Shown here: in pieces, positions 7,961 to 16,065 of the stretch
Position numbering within the stretch: position 1 is the first letter of the stretch
How the letters are laid out: each line of letters begins with the position of its first letter
Assembly: GCA_038242095.1 (NCBI GenBank)
Contig: JBBSSJ010000068.1
Span: 1-17,348, forward strand
Length of the DNA stretch: 17,348 nucleotides
Direction: 5' to 3'
Source of the DNA: Persicitalea sp038242095
GTDB taxonomy: Bacteria > Bacteroidota > Bacteroidia > Cytophagales > Spirosomataceae
Notes under the pieces: generated by a model
Databases searched by the model: none
What the model was told of the DNA's origin: nothing
What the model saw: the letters and a program-made list of their open reading frames with translations, nothing else
Program-made: the position numbers and the translations under genes

Positions 7961-7988
7961 TTTCAATTTTCAACTCTCCATTAAACAA
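7961..7988 (+). repeat. Heptamer repeat element immediately before the ligase-like gene
   Basis: Four contiguous 7-nt units, TTTCAAT, TTTCAAC, TCTCCAT and TAAACAA, run up to two bases before the ATG at 7991. TTTCAAT and TCTCCAT recur in the same order before the sugar mutase gene at 12554-12567. It may be part of the 5' untranslated region or a drifting simple repeat. Confidence 0.5.
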
Positions 7989-7990
7989 AA

Positions 7991-9703
7991 ATGAAGATTG
8001 GTATTTTTTTTGGCGGGCCTTCCCGCGAGCGCGAAATCTCGTTTGCGGGCGGTAAAACTGCTTTTGAACATCTTGACAAAAAGCTCTTTACGTCCGTTCC
8101 CGTATTTGTCGATAGTTTTGGACGGTTTATCAAGGTGAAGACTGAGGTACTTTACCAGAAAGAAATCCGCGATTTTTACCCTGCCCCGTCGCAACAGCCC
8201 AGAGGCTACCGACTTTACGCCGAGTCATTTCCTGAACTGGCCACCGCCGCTATTCCTACCGAAATCGGGGAGGAAATCCTGCCGATGGATTTTGTCAAAC
8301 ATTTCGATTTTGCCTTTCTGGCCATGCACGGACCAGACTGTGAGGACGGTGCGATTCAGGGGCTGCTCGAATGGTACCGGATCCCGTACAGCGGCCCCGG
8401 CCTGATGGGTTCAGCGGTGGGAATCGACAAGATTCTGCAAAATGAAATGATTGCCCTGGCCAATGGCCAACAGAAACCGATGGCGGTGCTCACCCACGCC
8501 GAATGGCAAACGGGCGACCGCAGCGCCGTTTTCGAACGTATAAAAAGTGCCGTTGGCCTGCCTATCGTCGTAAAAGCACCGCATCAGGGCTCATCCATCG
8601 GGGTGGCGATCGTGTTGAAAGATCAATTCTCACATTTTGTAAAAGCCATCGACCAGTGTTTTTTTCAAGAAGAAGTGGACGCGTCCTACTGGAAAAACCT
8701 TGGTGACGGAGACAAAATGACCTGGGCCCAGCGACTGGCTAATCTCAGCGAAGGGATCGGCTTTCCGGTCGTTGTGGCTGGAAAGACTTTTTACCAGCCC
8801 AACGAATTGATCGCCTACTTTGATACAGTTTTCAAGGCGGGGGAGGGCGCGTTGACGATTTCAAGCGCTAACGCTGAAGACCAGGTTCTGCTTGAAACGT
8901 TTGTGCGCGGGCAGGAATTTTCCTGCGGCTGTATCCAGTTCGACGACGGCACTGCTTTCGCTTTGCCACCCACCGAAGTTATAAAAGTGGGCGAGGAGGG
9001 TGTATTTGACTTTAATTCCAAATACAAACCCGGCGCTACCCGCAAACGCATTCCCGTCGACACAGACTTCGCCACTAATGAACGCATTCGGGCTGACATC
9101 GCGCGGGTGTTCAGCCGGTTGGGAATTGAGGTATGCGCCCGCATCGACGGCTTCCTGACGTCCGACGGAAAAATTCTGCTCCACGATCCCAATACCATTC
9201 CCGGCATGTCGCCGACTTCGCTGATATTCAAGCAAATGGCCGAGATTGGGCTGAACGTAACCCAATCGCTAACCTACTTTATCCGGCAATCTTTGCGGGC
9301 CCGTATCCGTACGGGTAAGGGCACCTGGGACCTGCGGGCGCAACTTGAAAAGCTGGACTCCGCTATTCAAGAGAATCTGAACGCAGAACTTCCTGCCAAA
9401 AATTTGCGCATCGAAGCCACCGACGAAGCCTACGAAGCGGCGCAACGCGAGTTCGGCCTGATTTGTGCGGCAGGGAAGTACCGGGCCGTGCCTATTTTGG
9501 AAATAAGCAGCGAAGAGCGATACCAACTGCCGCTACCGCTGATGTTCAAGCAGCATGTGGAGGAAGTCGTGCAGGAATGCCGGCAGGGGCGCGACCCCTT
9601 TCTGGCGCATACAGCTGATGAAGGGAAGGCCATCGAAACTTTTTTCGCCGGGGCAGTCGATCTTGACGTACATAAAATAATTGTCCAAAATGGTACCGAG
9701 TAA
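7991..9703 (+). CDS. Long D-alanine--D-alanine ligase-like ATP-grasp protein
   Basis: A 570-aa ATP-grasp enzyme of the Ddl family, expected to join two amino acids with ATP cleavage. MKIGIFFGGPSREREIS is the typical Ddl N-terminus, MHGPDCEDGAIQG (112-124) matches the family HGxxGEDGxxQ box except for C117 in place of glycine, VVKAPHQGSSIGVA contains the GSS loop (200-202), and HDPNTIPGMSP (398-408) matches ExNTxPGM with D399 in the usual glutamate position of the metal site. Normal Ddl enzymes have about 300-370 residues. This one has an extra segment of roughly 60-70 residues around 225-290 and a C-terminal extension from about 430 to 570 that I do not recognise. It is therefore probably not the housekeeping Ddl; a peptidoglycan role or a different dipeptide or amino-acid product is possible. 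No signal peptide. It follows the terminator of the Fe-S genes and so should have its own promoter. Confidence 0.85.
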   Translation: MKIGIFFGGPSREREISFAGGKTAFEHLDKKLFTSVPVFVDSFGRFIKVKTEVLYQKEIRDFYPAPSQQPRGYRLYAESFPELATAAIPTEIGEEILPMDFVKHFDFAFLAMHGPDCEDGAIQGLLEWYRIPYSGPGLMGSAVGIDKILQNEMIALANGQQKPMAVLTHAEWQTGDRSAVFERIKSAVGLPIVVKAPHQGSSIGVAIVLKDQFSHFVKAIDQCFFQEEVDASYWKNLGDGDKMTWAQRLANLSEGIGFPVVVAGKTFYQPNELIAYFDTVFKAGEGALTISSANAEDQVLLETFVRGQEFSCGCIQFDDGTAFALPPTEVIKVGEEGVFDFNSKYKPGATRKRIPVDTDFATNERIRADIARVFSRLGIEVCARIDGFLTSDGKILLHDPNTIPGMSPTSLIFKQMAEIGLNVTQSLTYFIRQSLRARIRTGKGTWDLRAQLEKLDSAIQENLNAELPAKNLRIEATDEAYEAAQREFGLICAAGKYRAVPILEISSEERYQLPLPLMFKQHVEEVVQECRQGRDPFLAHTADEGKAIETFFAGAVDLDVHKIIVQNGTE

Positions 9704-9735
9704 AGTAATGATTACGATTAAATTATAATTTTTTT

Positions 9736-12456
9736 ATGGCCAATAGTGCGGAAAAAGTAAGGCTTACCCTTCAAAAAGATAACAAAGGCTGGAAGAAATG
9801 GGGGCCCTACCTTACTGAGCGCCAATGGGGTACCGTGCGTGAAGATTACAGCCGGAACGGTGATGCCTGGAACTACATCACCCACGATATGGCCCGTTCC
9901 AAGGCCTACCGCTGGGGCGAAGAAGGCATCGGCGGTTTGTCGGATAGCAAGCAGCATATTTGCCTTTCCTTTGCCTTTTGGAACCATAAAGACAAGCTGC
10001 TGAAAGAGCGTATTTTCGGTCTAACCAACACCGAAGCCAACCACGGCGAAGATGTGAAGGATCTGTATTACTATCTGGATAGTACTCCCACGCATTCCTA
10101 CATGAAGATGCTTTACAAGTATCCTCAGAATCTGTTCCCCTACGAGAAAATCCGTCAGGAAAACGGTCGTCGGGGCAAAACTGAGCGCGAGTACGAAATC
10201 ATGGATACCGGAATATTCGACAACGACGAGTATTTTGATATTTTTATCGAATACGCCAAGGCCGACGAGGACGACATCATGATGCGGGTGACGGTGCACA
10301 ACCGTGGACCGAAGGACGCGCCGATCACGATTCTGCCCACCATTGCCTTTCGGAACACCTGGTCTTGGGGCTACCCGGCATTTGACTACAAACCCATGAT
10401 GAACGGCCTGGCCAACCGCATCATCGAGGTAAACCACCGCAAACACGGTAAGTTCAACTACTACCTCGAAAACATTGATGAACTGCTGTTTTGCGAGAAC
10501 GAAACCAACTTCCGTAAACTTTACGGCACGCCCAACGCCAGCGCTTATCCAAAGGACGGTATCAACGATTTTGTGGTGAGCGGCCGCAAAACTAAGTCCG
10601 TCAATCCCAACCAAATCGGTACCAAGGCATCAGGAAAATTCTCCCGCATCGTCAAGGCCGGCAGCAGCATCACGATCAGGACGCGTTTTGTGAACCATAC
10701 CATTTCGGAGCCGTTCGGGGGCTTTGATGACATGTTCGACAAGCGGATTCGGGAAGCCGACGAATTTTACGGCGAAATCCAGAAGGACGTCAAGGATGAA
10801 GAGTTGCTTTCGATTCAGCGGCAGGCCTACGCAGGCATGATGTGGAGCAAGCAGTTTTATTATTACAACGTGTACGAGTGGCTGAAAGGCGACCCGGCCC
10901 ACCCCGATCCCGCCGCCGCCCGCCGGTGGGGGCGTAACTCGGGCTGGCGACACCTGTACGCCGCCAACCTGATTTCGATGCCCGACAAGTGGGAATACCC
11001 CTGGTTTGCGGCCTGGGATTCGGCTTTTCACTGCATCCCACTGGCTCGGCTCGACGCCGATTTTGCCAAGCGACAGCTCGAAATCCTGCTGCGCGAATAC
11101 TACATGCACCCCAACGGCCAGATTCCGGCTTACGAGTGGAATTTTTCGGATGTTAACCCGCCCGTCCATGCCTGGGCCACCTGGAAGGTCTACGAAATTG
11201 ACCGCGAGCAGAACGACGGCGTGGGCGATGTGGAATTTTTGGAAAAAATATTTCACAAACTTCTGCTCAATTTCACCTGGTGGGTCAACCAAAAGGATGA
11301 AACCGGAAACAATATTTTCAGCGGCGGCTTTCTCGGTCTGGACAATATCGGCGTGTTCGATCGCTCCACGCCCATGCCGTTCGGCGGTAAGCTGGAACAG
11401 GCCGACGCGACGGGCTGGATGGCTATGTACACGCTGAACATGCTGCGGATTTCGGTCGAGATTTCGCTGAAACAGCCGGTGTATCAGGATATGTCCTCCA
11501 AGTTTTTCGAGCATTTCCTTTACATTGCGGGTGCCATGGAAGCGATGGGCGACCGCAACTCGTCCATCAAACTTTGGGATGAGGACGACCAGTTTTACTA
11601 CGATGTCATCCACATACCCAACGGACAAAGCATTCTGTTGAAAGTGCGTTCCATCGTTGGGCTGATTCCGCTGTTTGCGGTCGAAATTCTGGACCCCCAG
11701 ATGCTGGAAAAAATGCCGGTCTTCAAGCGGCGCGTAGAGTGGGTACTCGCCAACCGCCCCGATCTGGCGCGGCTGATCTCGCGCTGGTTTGAGTCGGGCA
11801 AAGGCGAAAACCGTCTGCTGGCGATCCTGCGCGGTCACCGCATGAAAATGATCATGAAACGGATGCTCGACGAGCAGGAATTCCTGTCGAAGTACGGTAT
11901 CCGGGCCATGTCAAAATTTCACGAAGAGCAGCCCTATAAGTTTTATATCAACGGGGAAGTGCTGGAAGTGGGCTACACGCCCGCCGAGGCGCTCACCGAT
12001 ATCATGGGTGGCAACTCCAATTGGCGCGGACCGATCTGGTTTCCGCTGAATTTCCTTATTTTCGACTCGTTGATGAAGTTCCATTCCTACTACGGCGACG
12101 ATTACGAGGTGGAATACCCGACCAATTCGGGAAATTTGGTGCGCATCGACGAGGTGGCCATGGGCATTGGCGACCGCCTCATCAACATCTTTAAAAAAGA
12201 CGGTGAAGGACGTCGGGCGGCTTATGGCGATAATGAAAAAATGCAGAACGACCCGCATTTTAAAGATTATATCCTGTTTTACGAGTACTTCCATGGCGAC
12301 AACGGCCGGGGTTGCGGGGCCGAGCACCAAACCGGCTGGACCGGTCTGGTGGCCGAGTTGATCCTGAAAACTGCCCAGGGCCGTGCCAGGGCCGCCGCCA
12401 CGCTCAAACCGGATCCAGTGATGCTGCTGGAAAAATTAGTGGTCGACAAAGGATAG
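9736..12456 (+). CDS. GH63/MGH1-like cytosolic glycosidase
   Basis: A 906-aa glycoside hydrolase of the inverting GH63 / mannosylglycerate-hydrolase-like group with an (alpha/alpha)6 barrel in its C-terminal half. Recognisable segments are YPWFAAWDSAFHCIPLA with D428, GQIPAYEWNFSDVNPPVHAWA, GGFLGLDN with D536, SNWRGPIWFPLNFLI and GCGAEHQTGWTGL with E863. By analogy with the GLDN-type acid motif and the late glutamate of GH63 enzymes, D536 is the likely general acid and E863 the base. The first ~400 residues would be the beta-sandwich domain. Members act on alpha-glucosides, glucosylglycerate, mannosylglycerate or trimmed oligosaccharides; the substrate cannot be read from the sequence. No signal peptide, so it works in the cytosol. 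The ATG at 9736 comes 32 bp after the ligase-like gene and may be cotranscribed with it; a sugar mutase gene follows. Confidence 0.88.
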   Translation: MANSAEKVRLTLQKDNKGWKKWGPYLTERQWGTVREDYSRNGDAWNYITHDMARSKAYRWGEEGIGGLSDSKQHICLSFAFWNHKDKLLKERIFGLTNTEANHGEDVKDLYYYLDSTPTHSYMKMLYKYPQNLFPYEKIRQENGRRGKTEREYEIMDTGIFDNDEYFDIFIEYAKADEDDIMMRVTVHNRGPKDAPITILPTIAFRNTWSWGYPAFDYKPMMNGLANRIIEVNHRKHGKFNYYLENIDELLFCENETNFRKLYGTPNASAYPKDGINDFVVSGRKTKSVNPNQIGTKASGKFSRIVKAGSSITIRTRFVNHTISEPFGGFDDMFDKRIREADEFYGEIQKDVKDEELLSIQRQAYAGMMWSKQFYYYNVYEWLKGDPAHPDPAAARRWGRNSGWRHLYAANLISMPDKWEYPWFAAWDSAFHCIPLARLDADFAKRQLEILLREYYMHPNGQIPAYEWNFSDVNPPVHAWATWKVYEIDREQNDGVGDVEFLEKIFHKLLLNFTWWVNQKDETGNNIFSGGFLGLDNIGVFDRSTPMPFGGKLEQADATGWMAMYTLNMLRISVEISLKQPVYQDMSSKFFEHFLYIAGAMEAMGDRNSSIKLWDEDDQFYYDVIHIPNGQSILLKVRSIVGLIPLFAVEILDPQMLEKMPVFKRRVEWVLANRPDLARLISRWFESGKGENRLLAILRGHRMKMIMKRMLDEQEFLSKYGIRAMSKFHEEQPYKFYINGEVLEVGYTPAEALTDIMGGNSNWRGPIWFPLNFLIFDSLMKFHSYYGDDYEVEYPTNSGNLVRIDEVAMGIGDRLINIFKKDGEGRRAAYGDNEKMQNDPHFKDYILFYEYFHGDNGRGCGAEHQTGWTGLVAELILKTAQGRARAAATLKPDPVMLLEKLVVDKG

Positions 12457-12464
12457 AAACCGGC

Positions 12465-12496
12465 GGCCTGTTTCTTTAGGTTCTCAAAAGAAGGCC
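12465..12496 (+). terminator. Possible weak hairpin terminator after the glycosidase gene
   Basis: GGCCT (12465-12469) pairs with AGGCC (12492-12496) and TCTTT (12473-12477) with AAAGA (12487-12491), leaving a 3-nt bulge and a 9-nt loop. No T-run follows (the next bases are CAAAAACG), so it may only attenuate or process the transcript between the glycosidase and the sugar mutase. Confidence 0.3.
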
Positions 12497-12553
12497 CAAA
12501 AACGATCTGAAAATGGATTGGACAAAGCATTCTCCACCGCGCGGGCGGCCCCG

Positions 12554-12581
12554 TTTCAATTCTCCATTTCTAAATCAATTT
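12554..12581 (+). repeat. Heptamer repeat element immediately before the sugar mutase gene
   Basis: TTTCAAT (12554-12560), TCTCCAT (12561-12567), TTCTAAA and TCAATTT lie in 7-nt phase and end six bases before the ATG at 12588. The first two units are identical to units before the ligase-like gene at 7961-7981. The presence of this element supports 12588, not 12513, as the translation start. Confidence 0.5.
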
Positions 12582-12587
12582 AATAAA

Positions 12588-14351
12588 ATGTCATTACAAC
12601 TCGAAGAAAACGTAGATAAGAAGGTGCAATCCTGGCTTAACGGCAGCTACGATCAGGAAACAAAAAATACCATTCAGCAACTCATCGATGATGGCAACGG
12701 CACTGAGCTAACCGACGCCTTCTATAAAGACCTTGAATTTGGTACGGGTGGCCTGCGCGGGTTGATCGGAATCGGCTCCAATCGCCTCAACCGCTACACC
12801 GTAGGAAAGGCCACGCAAGGGTTGGCCAACTACCTTAACAAATGTTTTTCAGGCGAGACGATTAAGGTGGCCATTGCTTTCGATTCCCGAATAAAGTCCG
12901 ACGAATTTTCCCAAATCATCGCCGATATTTTCTCGGCCAATGACATCATCGTTTATCTTTTCGAGTCGCTGCGCCCAACGCCCGAGCTATCCTTTGCCAT
13001 CCGGCAGTTGGGTTGCCAGAGCGGCGTGGTGGTCACCGCTTCGCACAACCCTAAGGAGTACAATGGCTATAAAGCCTATTGGGTTGACGGCTCACAAGTC
13101 GTAGCGCCGCACGACCGTAATATCATTGACGAGGTGAATGCGATCGACTCGGTCGATCAAATTAAGTTCGAGGGCAATCCCGATCTGATCCATACGATAG
13201 GGGAGGATATCGACCAAAAATACGTCGATCACATTCTGTCGCTCTCGATCTCGAAAGACGCCATCACCCGTCAGAAAGATACCAAAATCGTTTATACACC
13301 CATTCACGGAACTGGCGTTATGCTGGTACCAAGGGTACTAAAAGCCATGGGCTTCGAGAATGTGACCATTATCGAAGAACAAGCCGAGCCTAACGGCAAC
13401 GGCCAGTTCCCGACGGTGGTGTACCCCAATCCTGAGGAGAGCGAGGCTATGAGTCTGGCTTTACAAAAAGCGAAGGAAATCGACGCCGACCTGATATTAG
13501 GTACCGATCCCGACGCCGACCGCGTGGGCATCGGAGCCAAGAACCACCACGACGAGTTGCAATTGCTTAACGGTAACCAAACCGCCAGCCTGCTGATTTA
13601 TTACCTGCTTCAGGCCTGGAAAGAAGCCGGAAAACTGACGGGTAACCAATTTATCTGCAAGACGATCGTGACCACCGACCTCATCGACAACATGGCCGAC
13701 GGATTCGGGGTAAAATGCTATAACACGCTGACGGGCTTTAAGTACATCGCCCAGGTAATTCGCGAAACGGAAGGACAGGAAGAATTTATCGGTGGTGGTG
13801 AAGAAAGCTATGGTTATCTGATAGGCGATGCCGTGCGCGATAAGGACGCCATTGCCTCTTGCGCGATAATCGCCGAACTGACGGCCTACGCCAAAGACAA
13901 GGGGTTGAGTCTGTTCGATATGCTGATGGAGATTTACAAGCAGTACGGCTTCTACTATGAGGGCATGATCTCGATCACCAAGAAAGGCAAAAGCGGGGCC
14001 GACGAAATTCAGCAAATGATGGCCGACTTCCGCGCCAATCCGCCCAAAATGCTGGCCGGAGCGCCGGTGATCCGCATGGATGACTACCAGTCGCTCAAGA
14101 CCGTAGATACCCGGAGCGGTGCGATTTTCAATATCCCGTCGGGACAAATGGGCATCGAGCAGTCCAATGTGTTGCAATTTTTTACCAACGACGGCACTAA
14201 GTTCACCTGCCGTCCATCGGGCACCGAGCCCAAGATCAAATTTTACGTCGGTGTGCGCGGCAACCTGGAAAACAACGAGGATTTCGACGCTGTCTACGCC
14301 AGCTTGCAGGAAAAAGTCCAGACGATTGGGAGGGAATTGGAATTGATATGA
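12588..14351 (+). CDS. Phosphoglucomutase/phosphomannomutase (alpha-D-phosphohexomutase)
   Basis: A 587-aa enzyme that interconverts hexose 1-phosphate and 6-phosphate. All four hallmark loops are present: the phosphoserine loop TASHNPKEYNGYK with S152, the magnesium loop GTDPDADRVG with D307, D309 and D311, the sugar-binding loop GGGEESYG (402-409) and the phosphate-binding loop RPSGTEP (542-548). The length fits the long bacterial phospho-sugar mutases. The open frame extends back to 12513, but those 25 codons cover a heptamer repeat and read as non-coding, so the start MSLQLEENV at 12588 is preferred. It sits 131 bp downstream of the GH63-like glycosidase on the same strand; if the glycosidase frees glucose or another hexose, the mutase could connect it to glycolysis or to sugar-nucleotide synthesis, though a kinase or phosphorylase would still be needed. 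Whether it prefers glucose or mannose cannot be told. Confidence 0.95.
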   Translation: MSLQLEENVDKKVQSWLNGSYDQETKNTIQQLIDDGNGTELTDAFYKDLEFGTGGLRGLIGIGSNRLNRYTVGKATQGLANYLNKCFSGETIKVAIAFDSRIKSDEFSQIIADIFSANDIIVYLFESLRPTPELSFAIRQLGCQSGVVVTASHNPKEYNGYKAYWVDGSQVVAPHDRNIIDEVNAIDSVDQIKFEGNPDLIHTIGEDIDQKYVDHILSLSISKDAITRQKDTKIVYTPIHGTGVMLVPRVLKAMGFENVTIIEEQAEPNGNGQFPTVVYPNPEESEAMSLALQKAKEIDADLILGTDPDADRVGIGAKNHHDELQLLNGNQTASLLIYYLLQAWKEAGKLTGNQFICKTIVTTDLIDNMADGFGVKCYNTLTGFKYIAQVIRETEGQEEFIGGGEESYGYLIGDAVRDKDAIASCAIIAELTAYAKDKGLSLFDMLMEIYKQYGFYYEGMISITKKGKSGADEIQQMMADFRANPPKMLAGAPVIRMDDYQSLKTVDTRSGAIFNIPSGQMGIEQSNVLQFFTNDGTKFTCRPSGTEPKIKFYVGVRGNLENNEDFDAVYASLQEKVQTIGRELELI

Positions 14352-14447
14352 AGGGTTAAAAGGGAGAAGGATTGAAAGGGGAAAGGGTCAAAGGGGAACG
14401 GACTTTTAAAACCGTTCCCCCGTTAACCGTTCGCCCTTCAACCCTCT
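14352..14447. repeat. Purine-rich heptamer repeats forming an imperfect palindrome, possible bidirectional terminator
   Basis: The gap between the convergent mutase and oxidoreductase genes is one structure. A perfect 9-bp stem GGGGAACGG (14393-14401) / CCGTTCCCC (14412-14420) has a 10-nt A/T loop. Outer arms at 14352-14370 and 14427-14445 match 13 of 19 bases in inverted orientation. The left arm includes two exact tandem heptamers GAAAGGG (14374-14387). No clean T-run follows the central stem in either direction, so termination is plausible but not certain. Confidence 0.6.
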
Positions 14448-15851
14448 CTAAACTACTTCGGCAAACAAATTATTCAACGACTCGGTCAGGGTGGGGTGGG
14501 CGAAGACGCCATCGCGGAGGGTTTGGTAAGGGAGTTTGCCCATCATTGCGATCTGAATCATCCCCATCAGTTCGCCGCCCTGCATTCCTATGATGGCCGC
14601 ACCCAGAATCTGGTCGGTATCGGCGTCGATCACGACCTTCATGAAACCCTCGGGATGACCCGTTTCGTTAGCGCGCGACACCTTGCTCATCGGAAGCTTG
14701 GCCACTTTTACCTTGATTTTTTTCTCCTGAGCCTGTCCGACCGACAAACCGACGCGTCCCAGTTGTGGCTCTGTGAACACTGCGTAAGGTACCATCCGGT
14801 CCTGGTAACTGCGCTTTTTACCTTCCAGCAGCCGTTCCTTCACAATGCGGTAATCGTCGTAGCTGATGTGGGTAAACTGCGGTCCGCCTTTGACGTCCCC
14901 CACGGCAAACACGCCCGGTTGAGCGGTTTCGAGGTAGTCATCCACTTTGATTTGATCCCGTTTATCGGTCTTGATCTTAGTCTTGTCGAGATTGAGGGCC
15001 TCTACGTTGGGTGCTACGCCCACGGCCACCAGCAGATGCGAGCCGCGCACGGTTTGAGGCTTTCCGTCGATGGTCAGGGATACCTCGATTGGTTTACCTT
15101 TGGTTGATCCTACCTTGTCAACTTTGGCTCCCAAAATAATCTTGACTTCATCTTTTTCCAGAATCTTGGCCATTTCTTCCGAGACATCTTTATCTTCTTT
15201 GGCCAACAGCGTATCGTCCTCCTCGATGAGCGTTACCTGACTGCCCAGGCGGCGGAATATCTGAGAAAACTCCACGCCGATGTATCCCCCGCCGATAATT
15301 ACCATGTGTTCGGGTAGTTCTTTCAAATCGAGCGCGGCGGTTGAATCCAGCCAATCCACGGTGTCCAGACCTTCAATATCGGGCGTACGCGGACGCGTCC
15401 CGGTGTCGATGATGATATTTTTGGCCGAAAGCCGGCGCTCCTTTCCGCCTTTATCTGTGGGCGTTATTTTTAATTCTTTTGGACCGGTAAAAGCCGCTTC
15501 ACCCCAAATCAGCGTGAGGTTTTTTATTTCATCGAGCCGTTGCTCGATTCCTTCTCGTGCGCTCAAAATCGCATCGTCCTTCCTTTTCATAACCGCCGCA
15601 AAATCAACGCTCACCTTCCCGATTTTGATGCCGTATTCCTCACTGCGCCTCGCCTCGTGGGCGGTTTGGGCTGAGGCTAAAAGCATCTTAGTTGGCGTGC
15701 AGCCGTAATTGACACAACTTCCGCCTAAATGATTACGCTCGATAATGGCCACCTTTTGGCCCGCCTCGGCAAGATAGATGGCTAACGGCTTGCCGGCTTG
15801 CCCTACGCCAATGATGATTGCGTCAAATTCCTCGCAATGGTCTGATTCCAT
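14448..15851 (-). CDS. FAD-dependent pyridine nucleotide-disulphide oxidoreductase (LPD/MerA-like)
   Basis: A 467-aa class I flavoprotein disulphide reductase. The FAD-binding dinucleotide fold shows GVGQAG (15-20), the redox-active disulphide is in GGSCVNYGCTPTK with C46 and C51, the NAD(P)-binding fold shows GGGYIG (187-192), and the C-terminal interface has the catalytic pair H452 and E457 in HPTLTES. These place it with dihydrolipoamide dehydrogenase, soluble transhydrogenase, RclA and the proteins often labelled mercuric reductase. It lacks the N-terminal HMA metal-binding domain and the C-terminal vicinal cysteines of true MerA, and no mer genes or 2-oxoacid dehydrogenase subunits are nearby, so the substrate is unknown; a role in thiol or oxidative stress redox balance is a guess. 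Its start is 214 bp from the divergent dioxygenase gene, so both promoters lie in that gap. Confidence 0.93.
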   Translation of the reverse strand: MESDHCEEFDAIIIGVGQAGKPLAIYLAEAGQKVAIIERNHLGGSCVNYGCTPTKMLLASAQTAHEARRSEEYGIKIGKVSVDFAAVMKRKDDAILSAREGIEQRLDEIKNLTLIWGEAAFTGPKELKITPTDKGGKERRLSAKNIIIDTGTRPRTPDIEGLDTVDWLDSTAALDLKELPEHMVIIGGGYIGVEFSQIFRRLGSQVTLIEEDDTLLAKEDKDVSEEMAKILEKDEVKIILGAKVDKVGSTKGKPIEVSLTIDGKPQTVRGSHLLVAVGVAPNVEALNLDKTKIKTDKRDQIKVDDYLETAQPGVFAVGDVKGGPQFTHISYDDYRIVKERLLEGKKRSYQDRMVPYAVFTEPQLGRVGLSVGQAQEKKIKVKVAKLPMSKVSRANETGHPEGFMKVVIDADTDQILGAAIIGMQGGELMGMIQIAMMGKLPYQTLRDGVFAHPTLTESLNNLFAEVV

Positions 15852-16065
15852 GGGTTAAGTTGTTCTATTGAAGTGAAAGTATTTTAACGGTAAAAGAGTG
15901 GTGCCAGTAGAAACCAATTGGGAAATACATTGGAGCTATCTCCTGCACATTTATTTTATTAGCTCTTTAGATTTAAAACCATTCACTCAATAATGGTTGA
16001 TAATCGTAAGAATAGAGATTAAATGAACTATTTTTACAAATAATGTTTACTCAAATATTTTTCTT
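15852..16065. promoter_or_regulatory. Divergent AT-rich promoter region with a small inverted repeat
   Basis: This 214-bp gap separates the divergent oxidoreductase and dioxygenase genes and must hold both promoters. It contains a 7-bp inverted repeat, AACCATT (15977-15983) and AATGGTT (15992-15998), separated by 8 bases, which could be an operator. I found no confident match to the Bacteroidota -7 element TAnnTTTG on either strand and no small coding sequence. Confidence 0.45.

Noticed and set aside
10630..11838. 402-codon open frame on the minus strand inside the glycosidase gene
   Set aside because: It is antisense to a well-supported GH63-like gene, has no recognisable motif, and follows from codon bias. 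The same applies to the minus-strand frames at 6737-7441 and 13497-14177.
12513..12587. Longer N-terminus for the sugar mutase, starting at 12513
   Set aside because: The extra 25 codons cover a heptamer repeat shared with another gene's untranslated leader and give a proline- and arginine-rich stretch that does not look like the family.
14448..15851. Mercury resistance (merA)
   Set aside because: The redox and dinucleotide motifs fit many class I flavoprotein reductases. The HMA domain, the C-terminal cysteine pair and any mer neighbours are missing.
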